This document shows positions 44,598 through 57,357 of a stretch of DNA of 64,000 bases, piece by piece. The DNA lies in contig BCIM01000010.1 of the NCBI GenBank assembly GCA_039545315.1, forward strand, positions 186,001-250,000, written 5' to 3'. The notes under the pieces were generated by a model. That model made no database searches and was not told where the DNA came from. It worked only from the letters and a program-made list of their open reading frames with translations. This stretch comes from Kondoa malvinella (Eukaryota > Basidiomycota > Agaricostilbomycetes > Agaricostilbales > Kondoaceae). Positions within the stretch are counted from its first letter, which is position 1. The number at the start of each line of letters is the position of its first letter. The translations under genes and the position numbers were made by a program.

Positions 44598-46396
44598 ATG
44601 TTGAACCGAAGTGGGACGAAAAACAAGCAGCAATACCTATCTCCACCTTTACCGCAGCTGTCGGCCAGCACCAATACATCAACAGAGTCATTCGCTTGTC
44701 CTTCAGTAGACGAAGCGGCTCAGATATTTCATGTCTATTCGCTCTTGGAACGGGTCGGTGGGGTTTTCGGAGATGGACAGATAGAAGGAGTCGAGTTGAC
44801 GCGTGATGGGCGGGCTCAAGCTTGTTTCGCTTCGCCTGAGAAGAGGCAGCATTGGGAGGAACGATTGGATGAAGCTAGATTTGGACCAGCGGCTGGAAGA
44901 TCTTGGTCTGTGGACGATAGCACTTCGCCTGTTGAGGAACAGCGGGAAACGGATCGTTATGGCTTCTTTCTGCAATCGGCCAAGAAAAGATTACAGGAAT
45001 CCAGCAACGTCGATCAGCGGAGTGCTTTGCTCAAAGGTGAATCCTACGCTTTAGCGTCGACTGAAGCGTCTACTTCTGCTGCAACTCCTAAACCGATATA
45101 TACACCTATGGATCATGCTCATTCACCTACGATGGAAGAGCTAGATAAGGAGAATAGTAGAATAGCCAAATGGCTCGAAATGCTTGATCGACCTCGAGCG
45201 GGTCCTTCGTCAGATTCGGCTTGGTCTATCAAGCGCGATATGGTTTCTTCACGAGCAGGGAAAGACAAGGTAGCATTTGGCCGCCTAATGCCCTCATAGA
45301 GTCTAATCGGTTGTTGCAGCTACGAAAACGCATATATAAAGGCATACCGGATCGTTGGCGGCCAGCGGTGTGGCCTGTATTAGCCGCCATGTCTCCCCAA
45401 CTAGAGAAACTACCTGCTGTCGATGTCTCGCAAGGTGAGATCAGCTGCTATGTGTCGAGTATTGCATTGATATCTGGAGCAGGTCCTTCTCGCTCTGGAA
45501 GTTCTCTGTTCGATGGTAGCAGTGCAACAACATACGACACTCAGATCGATCTGGATATACCTAGAACACAACCTGGTCATACGTTATTCGTCACTCGCTA
45601 TGGCAAAGGTCAACGCATGTTGTTTGAAGTGTTGCACGAGCTGAGCGGGACATGCAAGTCGAGCTCCTCCTGCTCTATCTTTGTCTGATCCAAGTCCAGG
45701 CGACGACTGCGGCTATTGTCAAGGCATGGCCGGCATAGCAAGTATCTGCGTAGCCTATGGCGCAGGTTCGCTAATGAAGAGCATGCACGGCGATATTTCA
45801 TCACCTCAAAATGGAAATGCGAATGACTCGCCGGCGCCTGCCATGCGTTTAGGCGACCCAAGAAACAAGTTTAGCTTGCATCACATACTTCGGAATGGGT
45901 TTCCCGGTTTGCAAGTCTGTTTCGAAGCGCAGGAAATATTGTGCGAGGCTTGGATGCCGAATGTCGCTCGTATACTAGTCAGTTGTCGCCATGCCCTTAT
46001 AATGGAGTCTTATATGGTGCTTAGAATCAGCACTATATCCATCCTTCTTCCTACGCGACCAAATGGTACATCACGTTATATACATCATCCACCTTTGAAT
46101 TCAGTACGCAACTTCGAATATGGGACGCATACCTATTAGAAGGCTCTGAATTCCTCGTCATTGTCGCTCTGGCTATTCTATGGGGTCTTCGAGGTCAGTT
46201 TGCATCCTTCAACTTAGGGATTTTGCTGAATCCCTTTGCAGAATACATTCAGCACCCGAAAGCTGAATTTGAAAGCATCATGAATTGTCTCAGCGGATGC
46301 TATGTTGTGCAGAACGAAGACGCTTTCATGGAATGGTGCAGGAAACGATTGAAGCGATGGAGGAAAGAAAGAGAGCAAAACAAGATTTCAGTTTGA
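44598..46396 (+). CDS. TBC-domain Rab GTPase-activating protein (5' end uncertain)
   Basis: RabGAP. The first clear exon (ATG 44598, MLNRSGTKNKQQYLSPPLPQ) is a regulatory region. The TBC domain follows: RKRIYKGIPDRWRPAVWPVL (motif A), IDLDIPRTQPGHTLF with catalytic Arg (motif B, IxxDxxR), GYCQGMAGIAS (YCQGM motif with catalytic Gln), and FSLHHILRNGFPGLQVCFEA. The end reads YVVQNEDAFMEWCRKRLKRW followed by RKEREQNKISV. Both catalytic fingers are present. Short introns are needed near 45268, 45434, 45650, 45740-45860, 46060 and 46192. The same frame is open upstream of 44598 except for one TGA, so the true N-terminus probably lies upstream (see findings). Confidence 0.82.
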
Positions 46397-46623
46397 GGCA
46401 TCATCAGCATCAAGAAGCATGTATTGGCATTGAGCATAGTCTGTTAGCATAGAACACTTGCATTCAGTGGTAGATTCAAATTGTTATTGTTGACCGCGGT
46501 TGTGATGCATCGACCGAGGAGGATTACCCAAGCCAGGCTGACTTGATATCCGCCGAGGCAAATACCCATGCAGACTCTGCAATCTCACCCAGTGCTATAC
46601 CCTGGACCTTGACTTTGGGCAAC
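46397..46623. other. Short gap upstream of the large membrane protein gene
   Basis: About 230 bp. The frame of the downstream gene is open back to a TAG/acceptor-like site near 46471. An extra 5' exon is therefore possible, but no upstream ATG exon was found. Confidence 0.4.
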
Positions 46624-49600
46624 ATGCAGAATGGAGATGATGCGGAGAAAGTTTCAAAGGAAGAACAGCACAATGCTGAGCCAAAGAGCTTGTCTGTCAA
46701 ATTCCGTGATCTATGGAATGCTTTCTTCAAGATGTATCTCGCCTGGATTGGACCGCATCTGAATGCGAGGGACTTGAAAATCGCTTTCAGAGTCGCTGTG
46801 GGCAAGTCGCGGAGCTCTGCGGTACAGATCGCTTAGCTTACTGTGCTTGTGCTTGTCAGCTGCTTGGTGTGGGATGCTGCTGCTCGTCATTGATCGAACA
46901 AGAGAATACATGGGATATGCCGCCTGTAAGCTGGCCTCTCGTCAGCAAGTAAAGTGTACTGATTGAACCTGCAGACTTGTGCATCATCATCGTCTTCCTG
47001 AATCCACCCGTTCATGTTATTGCGTTGCAATGCGAAATCATTCTGGTTTCCTTCATCCTGTCGGCTTTTGCATGGGCATGGATCGCATTCACCATCTGGG
47101 CGACTTGGGCAGCAAGAAGTGAATTTCGAATGTCAAGATCAGAATTCTTTGACTCGCTAGCAGCTCAGGGTGTCACGGCGCAGATTGATATATCAAGAGA
47201 AGTCTATCAAGGGCAATATCTTGAAACTTCGTCCTCGGCGACTTTGCTCGTATTGACTTCGATAGGCCTGGCTGGTTGCTTCTGGCTACGAACGCACATC
47301 AGTCCAAGCATACATAATGCTTCTATCGTCAATATCATCCGTACGTTACGTGGTAGCGATGTACTTCTATTGCTCATGGATTTTGACGTCGTCTAGTATT
47401 TTTATTGATCGTGCTCAGCACGATACCCTTCTACCCATATCCAAGATATGAATATGGACTGGTCTTCTTTATCCCGTTTGCATTCCAGATGCTGATCAAC
47501 CTCGCCTGCACTTTGTTGGTCTTTCGTAAGTTCGAGTACTTACGCCCAGGCAAGTTGCAGTCTCACACTATCGTAGCCGAGACTCTCAACCATCGCTTCA
47601 TCAACCAACTGATTGCCGTTCTACGACCGCTGAAGATTCTAGCCGAAACTCAGAAAGACGTCTTAGCAACTGTACCTACTTCACCGGAGTGGCGAAACTT
47701 CCTTGGCTTAAAAGATCAGCTCAGAGCTACAAGCACCGCTGTACTATCTCTTGCCAAAACACAGCATCTGTTATCGCACGAAATCTCGATTCGACGCTTG
47801 AGCGGTAGAGACTCGAAACAAATTCTGCGCACTGTTCAGCGCCTAGCAGGTCGAGCCTCTGGATTCATCAAATTTGTCAATCTAGTTATGCGGCATGTCT
47901 ATCGAGAAGATGGGATCGGCCGAAAGCTTGACCCCTTGACAGAAGCACTAAACATTCGAGTCGGGGGTGCATCTCATCATTCTCGACAATCCTCTTTTTC
48001 TCGCACAGCTACTCGACAGTCGATGTCTAGATTTCCAACGAATCCAGGCGATGAGTCTTTCTCGCACGAAAAGCAATCATCAACACCTTCAAGAGCGCAC
48101 TTTGATAATCTCTTTGCGAAACCGATAGCTCGAAGTTTAGGCAATATGACTCCTCAACGGCATAGACATCAGCAATATAGTACAGGCTCGCACATGTCGT
48201 CCAAATATGCCGAATTAGAAGCATTGGCTGCGCATCAAGCGGATGAAGAGCACATTGTCGCCCTTGTCGAGCTACTAGAGACGACGTCTCATTCGGTTGT
48301 CGATGCTTGTTGTGAATCTATAGATCATATTCTGCTCGCTTTGATAGCTCTTCAGAGACGTAGCTTTTTCTCGCCTGATAAAGGTCGAGAAGATTTAAGA
48401 GAGGCGGGAGCGGTATGTCGATGGCCATCAACCAGAGTGTACGCTCATTGCGATGGCAGCACATGATATCAAAGCTTGAAAAGGTGCTGCACGAATATGA
48501 TACTGAAGAGCGGATCAAGGTCATTCTGCCGTTTGCTTCTCTCTTTGAGCCGGAATTGGAAGGGGACGAGGATAAGACGAAACCTTCAGTGCGTCATCTT
48601 CAGTCTCTGTACGCCTGTACTGATGTTTGGCTTACAGCATCGAGGCATCTGTACGCCTCTTTCATACTCAGTCTAATCAATGCTGACTACCTGAAAAGAC
48701 TGGGCTTTGCTATACCAGTCAGTGCAACATGCATCCTGACATAATGTATGCTGATTGTTCGACAGATATTCTCTTCGCCAATTCGCCGGTTGCGTCTTAG
48801 ATTTACTCACAGATGTCGTCCGGCTAGAATACAAGCGAAAGAAGAGGAGATTGTGGATACCTTCTTTCCGGAAGATCCTTCATTCTCAATCATCCGGTCA
48901 TGAAGACCACGACGACGAGGCAGATCTCGACCCGAGCGAGATTCCAGGCTTGCACTCCTCTCGTGTGGAGCCTACAGCGAGAGACCCCGACGCGCTACCT
49001 CCAAAGACCATTGCTCAAATTGTTGGTCAATTCTGGCATCTGCTCTCTTTGGCTGTCACGAGGCCGACAATCTTGTTTGCGGTTAAAGGAGGAGTTCTGG
49101 TATTCCTGTTACTGCTACCAAGTGTCGTTCCCGCTTTCGCTTTCCGATACTATTCGTTCAAGTGTGTTTGGATTCCAATTTTGGCGTCGATGAGTTTGTT
49201 GCGATGGGTCGGCGATAGTGAGTACACTTGCGTTCTGGATAGTTAATCACGCTGAATGTAATATCACAGCCACTCACGGATTCTCTAGTACGTCTCTCGC
49301 AAATCTGTCATTCCTAGTCTGAAGCCGGATAGTGCGCTTGATCGGTACTTTCATCGGCGCAGCCCTAGGACTCGCAGTATGGGAAATCAGTAGAGGCAAT
49401 TCCATTGGCTTGGTATGCAATTTCTCCGATAGCAAAGACATGCATCTAATACCTCTCCAGGCGGCAATTTCGGCAGTTGTGTTCTTACCTGGCGCTTTCT
49501 TCTCTGTCTTCTACCCTCAGCCTATATTGTCGATCATCTCTCTTGTTAGTCACTGTTACCTGCATGTTACAAGTCCCGCTGAAATACTGCGATAGTCTAC

Positions 49601-50912
49601 CGCTGGTCTCGTGGTCGGGTATAGCTATGTCAACTTGTTAGTCCCGGTATGACATGTCGCTGGCATGCGTTGATGGGACTCGGCGATACAGGAAGAACGC
49701 TAGCTACGCAAATCTCGGGTATGGCTTTCGAGTAGCTTAGTAAGTTCTGCACTATCCCGTACGAGAAGCATACTGACGTACCTCCAAGCATTCGCTTTAT
49801 TACTACGTAAGCTCACTGTTTGATCACGCGAGCTATATTTTGATGCATAGCCTCAGAGCGATCGGTCTAGCTGCTTCTTTCATCTGGGTCTGTCGTGTCT
49901 ACAAAGAGTCATGCATGCACTCAAACTGATATTTTCCCAGTCCTACATTCCACCAAGATCGACGCAGAAAGGCTACTTACGACAGGTCTATTCTCGCACA
50001 ATACATCAACTGGGATGGAGTCTATGTGATGCTTTCAGCTATGCCAATTCGCGACATGCAACTCAAGTCGCGCCGAGGCATATCCTGTCCAATATCTTTT
50101 CCATTCGCGGCAAATTGAGAGCAACCCACAATCGAATGCAGTACATCAAATTCGAGGTCGCATATCGAGGAGATTGGTGAGCTGACCGTATATGTTTGCA
50201 TCCTCATCGCTGACTTTTGTGGTAGGCCTACAGCGGAATATGAGCAGCTCCTCGAACTCCAAATCGAGCTATGCGACTGGATCACTCTCTTTTTAGAGGC
50301 TGTCAGCGAGCTTCCTGAACCTTGGCTTCGCGCTTTCTTGCGCCGAGCACGTCTCGAGGATGAAGCTTTTCTTGGACAGATCTTTTCCGCTCTGCATCAG
50401 ATGTCGACAAGTTTGGCTTCGGCAACTCCTTTGCCTACCTTCTTTACGCCGTGAGTGGTATAGATGCAAGCGGAAGCAGTGCTGATCATCATATCTCGCA
50501 GTCTACTATCGGGATTCACCTCTTTCTTTGTATATGGCTTTGCGGTGACTATAGAAGATCACGATGATCTGCCTCGTCATGTGTAAGTCTTTTCATCTCT
50601 TTCCTACTCTAGCTGATATCTCATAGCGATCTGAAAATGGTCACGTCAAAAGAATACATGGCCTTCTCAGTAGCTACCACCTCAGTCTATTCGATACTCA
50701 ACCGATTAGACAAGATCATGTTTATCGTCAAAACACTCTGCGGCGAATCGTACGCTGTGACAGGGACACGTCACAATCCAGCACAAGAAGAGGACGCGCA
50801 TTCGGATGAAGAAGAGACGGATAGCAGTGAGGGAGAGGAATTACCACCGCCTATTGGGTTGAGAGCGTCGATGAAGAAGAGGTTGAACACTGCTAATGGG
50901 GATGTGGAGTGA
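46624..50912 (+). CDS. Large multi-pass membrane protein, ArAE/DUF2421 (FUSC-like) family
   Basis: Fungal homologue of the aromatic acid exporter/fusaric acid resistance-like superfamily (N-terminal 6-TM ER-transporter domain plus DUF2421). MQNGDDAEKVSKEEQHNAEP precedes LNARDLKIAFRVAV, the start of the first TM block. Hydrophobic segments include IILVSFILSAFAWAWIAFTI, ATLLVLTSIGLAGCFWL and FFIPFAFQMLINLACTLLVF. A long cytosolic region follows (FEYLRPGKLQSHTIVAETLN), then a second membrane block beginning near 49030 (ILFAVKGGVLVFLLLLPSVV). The acidic tail is EEETDSSEGEELPPP. More than ten short introns are present, densest between 49200 and 50250. The function is probably export of a small molecule; the substrate is unknown. 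Confidence 0.8.
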
Positions 50913-51252
50913 AATGTAAGACGTGAATATGTGAAATATGTGTATAGAATTGTTGATATGCATTGCATTCGCGTGAGAGTGGGGGATTTTGAGTGATTGT
51001 TATGCTGGGTATCTGCTTAGACCTTAACACTAGTATTTCGACAATTTTAGAAGGGCTTACAGCCTGATGATTTGGTATAGATTGGGTCTTTTGCCTTTTT
51101 AGATCTGCTTTCGCTTTGCAAGAGTCGCCAATTGCCTGGTGTAATTTTACGGTGCATCGGGCTAAATCAAGTACATGAGTAAAAGAGATAGGCAGCCTCA
51201 ACACAACTTACAGGCTCTTTCTCTACCCACTGTCAGCCACCGAGTACAGAAG
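50913..51252. other. Convergent 3' intergenic region
   Basis: About 340 bp between the stops of the large membrane protein and TIM22. No credible gene. It may contain an alternative last exon of TIM22 (about 51170-51230). Confidence 0.5.
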
Positions 51253-51960
51253 TCAGTGCACCGCAAGACAATCAGACAAATGACTGATACTGACCAGCTT
51301 ATCTATCGCTGCACCAAAAGCGCCGAACCCCATTCCTGATAGGATACCGGCCTTCATTCCGCTGTTTCGTGCTATTATGCATCCTGTAATGAAACCTCCG
51401 CTGGCAACATTGTCTGATGTGCCAATGAGCTGCTGTAAGAGACGAAAGAGGTAAATACGTACAGACATCATGTTTCGCCCGATACTGCAGACACGGAACC
51501 TTTTGTTAGGCAAGTAAACATGGCCAAAGAGTGGAGAATGACTGACCCCTTCTACACAGCACTCAATGCCAGAAAACATCAATCCCAACAGACCCCACTG
51601 CCTACCACCTTTGACCATTCCTTTACCCATATCCTTAAACATTTCTTTCGCTTTCTGACTGGTTCGCATGTCCTTCATTGCGCTTGAAGCAAAAGGATCT
51701 TCATAACGAAAAGAAGCAGACATGAGTGAGAAGAAAGCACCGAGTCCAGCACCCATGACTCCTGACAAGACTGCTTTGGAGACGCATTGTTCCATTAAAA
51801 GGGATAATGCGAGTTCTTGTTTGACCAGAGCTCGACTTTGTTGCCTGTCTCCATCCGTTGCTGTTTTCTCTTGTTCAGCTGATACAAGAGTGAAGACATG
51901 CTAGACCCACCTCCAGGCCAACATCCTGGTATTATGAACGGAGCAGTCTAGTACAGCCAT
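51253..51960 (-). CDS. TIM22: Mitochondrial import inner membrane translocase subunit Tim22
   Basis: Channel subunit of the carrier translocase. The first exon is only ATG GCT (51955-51960). A 54-nt intron (gtactagac...gtctag) joins it to HVFTLVSAEQEKTATDGD and QELALSLLMEQCVSKAVLSG. The Tim17/22/23-type core continues with VMGAGLGAFFSLMSASF, KGGRQWGLLGLMFSGIECCV (with the Cys pair), GGFITGCIIARNSGMKAGIL and GFGAFGAAIDKL. After DKL the frame runs to a stop at 51253. An alternative intron there would instead give a tail WVEKEP... ending about 51170. The 6-nt first exon is itself an unusually short coding exon. Confidence 0.88.
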
Positions 51961-52588
51961 GAGATGAATAGAGATCAAAGATAGGACAAGTCAAAAAGGG
52001 CGAACGAGCTGAGAAGGGTCGATAGTCGTCAATGAATATTTCAGTTTGTTACGTCTAAATTGACTAACTGGATGTGTCTGCGATGACATTCTGGCCTTCT
52101 CGTACAGCTGGGGAAGCCTCTTACGACTTGTGCCAAAATTTCAACTTCGTGAGACGTCCTCCTCCTCGGGCCGCCGACGCCACCACAGTCAGTGCCGGTT
52201 TTCGGCTAACAGCTCTCTCTCCTCAACAACAACTTTCAACCTTTTTCGTATCAATTGCCTCTTTGGAATCGCCCATTCGCGTTTCCTTTGCTTTAAACCG
52301 TCAAGACGTTCTCCACTTTTTGTGAGTCGCTTTGCTGCCAAACACTGGAGATCCGCTGAGACTTCCATTTGCGCGCGAATAGTATCAAGCGTAAGCTGCT
52401 CTGTGCATGCCTGCTTGATGAGGACTTATGCTGTTGCTCCTATGTGTAGCCTCACAACGCTTACAGGTTTGTTTCGAACTTGATATTCTCGGACCTCTTC
52501 CTCACTCCTTTTTCTTTCCTCGGGTGCAGTCGCAAAGTCTCTGCGGCTGGAAATATTATACTCTGCTTTTGAATAACCTAAACAAACA
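51961..52588. other. Divergent promoter region of TIM22 and INO1
   Basis: About 630 bp. Long plus-strand frames occur (52130-52483 and others), but they run through pyrimidine-rich sequence typical of a 5' leader and lack domain support. This should hold the INO1 promoter and a long 5' UTR, possibly with a leader intron (acceptor-like ttgaataacctaaacaaaca just before the ATG). Confidence 0.5.
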
Positions 52589-54786
52589 ATGGCACCCTCA
52601 CTATCATCTTCAAACGGAACCAATGGTGTTCACACCAGTCAGTCACGGACCTCTTTTGCATATTCTGCACAGACTAACATACGGTCAAGACGGATCTTCC
52701 GCTATCCCCATTGTCGACCCGACGGCCGCTAGACGCAATCCCGACCCGATTCGCGTTCATTCGGACAATGTCGCTTACACTGACGAACATATTACCGCTA
52801 CCTACACGCACAACCGCTCTGAAGTGTCTGTCGAGAATGGCATTTACAATGTAACTCCTCAAGAGACCACTTACGAGTTCCGCACGGAGCGTAAAGTGCC
52901 AAAGACTGGGTGAGCATTCTTTTTCGTTGAGATTGGCTTTGGCTGATTTACGAGCTAGTCTCATGCTCGTCGGATGGGGCGGTAACAACGGTACCACCTT
53001 GACTGCTACCATCATTGCCAACCAGCGCAACATTAGCTGGAACACGAAAGAAGGACCTCAAACGCCCAACTACCTTGGTTCCCTCGTTCGCGCTTCTACG
53101 CTTCGTCTCGGCCAAGACAAGGCTGGCAAAGATGTCAACATTCCATTCTCTGAAATGGTACCCATGGTTCACCCTAACGATTTCGTCGTTGGTGGTTGGG
53201 ACATTTCTGGCATGCCTCTTGATGGTGCCATGAAGAGAGCCAAAGTCATGGATTACGACTTGCAGCGTCAGGTTGCTCCTCTCATGTCAGACTTGCGACC
53301 TTTGCCTTCGGTTTACTACCCGGACTTTATCAGTGAGTATCGGTTGGCAGATCACGCTTGTGTTTCTTGCTGAGCCGGTCTTACAGATGCCAACCAGGGT
53401 GAACGCGCCGACAATGTCTTGCCTGGCAATGACAAGAAGAAGCACTTGGAACAAATTCGCAAGGACATTCGCGAGTTCAAGGCCAACAATGATTTGGACA
53501 AGGTTATCGTTTTGTGGACTGCCAACACTGGTGCGTGTCCTGCCCTGCTTCAGTCTAATGACTGATGCAGAAGTTCGAATCGTACAGAACGCTACGCTGC
53601 TATTGTCCCTGGTATCAATGACACTGCCAAGAACTTGATGGCTGCCGTCGAGTCTTCCCACGACGAAATCGCTCCTTCGACCATCTTTGCCATCGCCTCT
53701 ATTCTCGAGGGCTGCCCATACATTAACGGTGCTCCACAAAACACTTTTGTTCCTGGATGCATTGAACTCGCCGAGCAACACAAGGCTTTCATTGGCGGTG
53801 ATGATTTCAAATCTGGTCAAACCAAAATGAAGTCTGTCTTGGCTGAATTCCTCGTCAATGCCGGTATCAAACCTCTTGCCGTCGCTTCATACAATCACTT
53901 GGGCAACAATGATGGTTTCAACTTGAATGCTCAAGCTCAATTCCGTTCAAAGGAAATTTCCAAAGCAAGCGTGATTGATGATATGGTTGCTGCCAATCAT
54001 CTTTTGTACAAGCCTACGCTTTCTACTCCTGGTGGTGAGAAGGCTGTTGCAAAGGGTGAAAAGCATCGCGATACTGAGCACCCCGATCACGTATGTTGTC
54101 ATGTAGTGGCAATAGGCTGGGCAAAGTCTGACTATTCCATATAGGTCGTGGTTATCAAGTATGTACCAGCCGTGGGAGACAGCAAAAGAGCCATTGACGA
54201 ATGTAAGTGAGCGGTCTGCTACCGAAACTGTGCTGACTACAAGCAGATGTGTCTGAAATTATGATGGGTGGCCGATCTAGTACGCTATCCAAGATTCTGC
54301 TGCCTAATTTGTACTGACCTCGCTTCTAGCCATCAACATTCAGAATGTTTGCGAGGTAAATTATAGATCGTGTGAGCTCTCGTATGGATCTGACCTTCTC
54401 TTCATAGGACTCTCTCTTGGCTACACCTCTCAGTGAGTTGCGAGCTTCAGCCTATAAAGTTTCATTGTTGACTTGTCTGCAGTTATTGACTTGGCCATCC
54501 TTGCTGAGCTCTTCACTCGTGTCACCTACTCTACCGGCGGCAATGGCGAACACCAAGGAATGTACAGCGTCATTTCTCTGCTGAGCTACATGTTGAAAGC
54601 TCGTTCGTCGCATCTCTTCTAAATGTTGGACTCTTTGGCTGATGATTGGAGATAGCTCTGGTCAAGCCTGGTACTGATGTCGTCAATGGCTTGGCTCGTC
54701 AACGTGATGCTTTGTCGCACACTCTGCGCGCTCTTATTGGCTTGCAACCCATCAATGAGGTTGACATGCAAAAGTGCGGTTGGTGA
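52589..54786 (+). CDS. INO1: Inositol-3-phosphate synthase
   Basis: Converts glucose 6-phosphate to inositol 3-phosphate with NAD+, the first step of inositol synthesis. It starts [12 protein letters not shown], then after a 66-nt intron [20 protein letters not shown]. The NAD-binding motif is [20 protein letters not shown]. Further landmarks are [93 protein letters not shown] and [17 protein letters not shown], all typical of the family. Seven or more introns are present, several near the 3' end (54084-54660). It ends [14 protein letters not shown], within the usual range. The gene is full length. Confidence 0.95.
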
Positions 54787-55174
54787 TTGCTGATTCGGGT
54801 TGGGAAATATAAAGTATCGCTGGTAGAGTGGAATAGACCGTAATGCATGCTTGTCTGCGATCATCTCTGCTCTTCTATGGCTACCTGTCGACGTAATACA
54901 GACGTGTCGCCGAGGCTGTGCTGCAGATGTTTTTGCCCAGCGCATTAAGAGGTTCGTCATGCTCGACCGACTTGCTTCCACTGTATACCTTGCGCCTGTA
55001 CAGTACTAGCCTCCAGTTACCATGTGCTAGATTATTTACTTGTCCGTGCTGCTGCGTTCCTCTGTCGCTCTTTGCGCTTATGAAAGATGTAGGCTTGGGA
55101 TTTCTACCTGCGTCTTGGGTGCTTTGTGATACCCTCTCGTGTCCTATAACACTACATCTTGATTAGTCGAAGTG
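54787..55174. other. Intergenic region between INO1 and the PrpF-like gene
   Basis: About 390 bp between two plus-strand genes. ORFs on both strands are short and unsupported. A last INO1 exon could extend into it if the donor in aaa|gtgcgg at 54772 is used. Confidence 0.45.
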
Positions 55175-56597
55175 ATGCCTTCACGAGCAATTGCGGCCTC
55201 CTTCTGGCGAGGCGGCACTTCCAGAGGTCTCATTTTCCGGGCTTCTACTCTCGCACCCTATCCTCAACATGTTCGAGAACAAATCATCATGCAAGCTATG
55301 GGCACACCGGACCCAATGGGTAGACAGATATCAGGGCTCGGCGGAGGTGTTTCATCCTTGTCGAAAGCTTGCGTCTTGGGATTGCCTGGTGAAGGGCTGG
55401 AAGATCAGCAGAAATGGGGTACGCTACCTGGACCTGCGTGTACTGATGAGGGCAGGAAAGGCGATCTAGAGTGGGATGTGGTATATCGATTTGCCCAAGT
55501 CGGTGTGCGAGAACCGGTGTTGGATTGGTGAGTCTCGGCGCTCCTTTTGCGCAATCAGCTGCTGACGAACCTTTACAGGACAGCAACATGCGGCAACATG
55601 CTGTCAGCTATCGCCTATGCTTCAATCTCATCCTCGGTCATCCCATACTCTACCTTATTCAGCCGAGCTCGATCGTTACCTCAACCTGCACCAGGCGAGC
55701 CGCTCTTGTTTCCTATCTCCATCTTTTCAGCCGCAAACAGCCAAGTCCTGCGAGCTAGAGTGCCTATTGATCCGATAACTCTGCAAGTTTGGGAGCCGGA
55801 AGCGGGTAAAGGTGTCAAGATCGCTGGTGTACCTGAAGAGGCTGCTGCCATCGAGTGTGAGATGTCGCTCGAGGTGGAAGAAGATGGTCAGGATACAGGC
55901 GGTCTGCTGACTAGAGAAGTTTCGAATTCGATCATGTTGGGCGGCAAGAAAGTGCGTTGTCTGATCGTTGCTCTGATCATTGCTCTGATATGGCTGACGC
56001 ATTAGCTCATAGATCAATGCTTCACTAGTCACAGCTGGCCTACCCAATATCTTTCTGCCTATAAGTCAACTTGCTTCCATCGACTCGACAGTCACCGAGG
56101 ATCTGCTGTCAGCTCCGAATGCAATGTTGACAAATCATCCATCGCTTTCTTCTTTGCTGGAGCGCATACGTACCACTTTTGCGAAAACTTACTCAATATC
56201 GTTGTCCCTCTCTTCGCCCAAAATTGTGCTCATTGGATCCGTGCCTTTAGAAGGATACCAAACGTCATCTGGAATACAAGTACTACCAGAAGAAGCTGAT
56301 CTACTAGTCCGGGCTGTATCCTCGGGCGACTTTCATGCCACCATTCCTGGAACAACCTTGGGCGCTCTCAACGTTGCGCTAGGCCATGCAGGCACGACGG
56401 TCAACTCTTTGGTCTCGCCAGATAAAGCGGTGCAAGATGGGATTGTTCAAGTTCGAGCAGCTCATGCAGCAGGAGTTGCAGATGCCAAAGTCCGGTTTGA
56501 AGGAAGAAAGCCAAAAAGCGTGGTCATGATTAGGACCGCGCGAGAGATCATGAGGGGAGAAGTTTTGGTGTCAGAGAGGGTCTTTGACGGGATGTGA
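55175..56597 (+). CDS. PrpF-family protein (methylitaconate/aconitate isomerase-like, DUF453)
   Basis: Member of the PrpF/DUF453 family related to diaminopimelate epimerase folds. In bacteria PrpF acts in the methylcitrate cycle. The conserved start is RAIAASFWRGGTSRGLIFRA, followed by DPMGRQISGLGGGVSSLSKA. The second signature is DWTATCGNMLSAIAYASI (joined across an intron at 55529-55577), where the conserved Cys lies. The C-terminal part includes INASLVTAGLPNIFLPISQL and FHATIPGTTLGALNVALGHA, ending GEVLVSERVFDGM. Introns lie at about 55529 and 55951. The reaction in this fungus is not certain; isomerisation of a tricarboxylic acid is the family expectation. Confidence 0.85.
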
Positions 56598-57357
56598 TGC
56601 TGCAGATGATAGGTCAGTGATACGCGATGATTACAGACTTTGATACTGATAAAGGCCTTTGTAGATCTGTGCACGCTTGTGTGAAGTTGTATACATCGAG
56701 CTGGACAGGCATTGAAGCCGCTATACAAGACGAGCTTTCCAGAGTCGATGAAACAGCTCCATTGAATCGGAAGCCTTCTGCCGTTTGTGTCACTTTCGGC
56801 CAATTGATTGCTCAAGATGCGGTACCCGTGCAAAGTCTTTGATGCAAGCTGCTGCACTGATTTCACCCTGCATAAGGAGCACTTCTGACCCCTTCCGGCA
56901 AACTTCGGTCCAGACCCTACCTGCGCTAGCTTGTGCTTTCTTTGCTCTTCGCTGTCTTCTTGACAGCAGTACCTCTGCCTTGCTCCGGTGTGCTGCTTCT
57001 TCTCCCTGCCGTTCTCCTGGGAATGGTGTTTCAAGATCACTTCTGTGTTTAACGATTAACGATATTTTCGATTGGCATCGTGTCAAGCATACGGCTGGAA
57101 GCTTCGGTACAAGACTGACACCCCGCTCCAGCCTAATCACACTGCTCTCCTGGTGCACACTGTCTATGCTGTCTTCCTCTCAGCTCAAATCTCGCCTGTT
57201 GCTTTCCATTTTCTCCAATTCTGCTGCTGTGATCCGAGTTTCTTCAAAAGCAGATTCTGGTGGGCGCGCGTTGCATCCCTGTTTTTGCAAGTATATAGAT
57301 GTCAAAGGAATCAGTCCAACTCAATCAGGATGAGAATCTCCATCCTCAACCATAAAA
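56598..57357. other. Gap upstream of tRNA-Val with possible minus-strand exons
   Basis: About 760 bp. On the minus strand an open segment near 57280-57180 reads RPPESAFEETRITAAELEKM then ESNRRDLS and stops at 57180. Another minus frame (57158-56790) is Arg/Lys-rich. A third short frame ends GTAVKKTAKSKESTS at 56936. These could be exons of a small gene, but I cannot connect them to a start codon. I leave the gap unassigned. Confidence 0.3.

Noticed and set aside
52130..52483. 117-residue plus-strand ORF upstream of INO1
   Set aside because: Pyrimidine-rich, lacks domains and sits where the INO1 leader should be.
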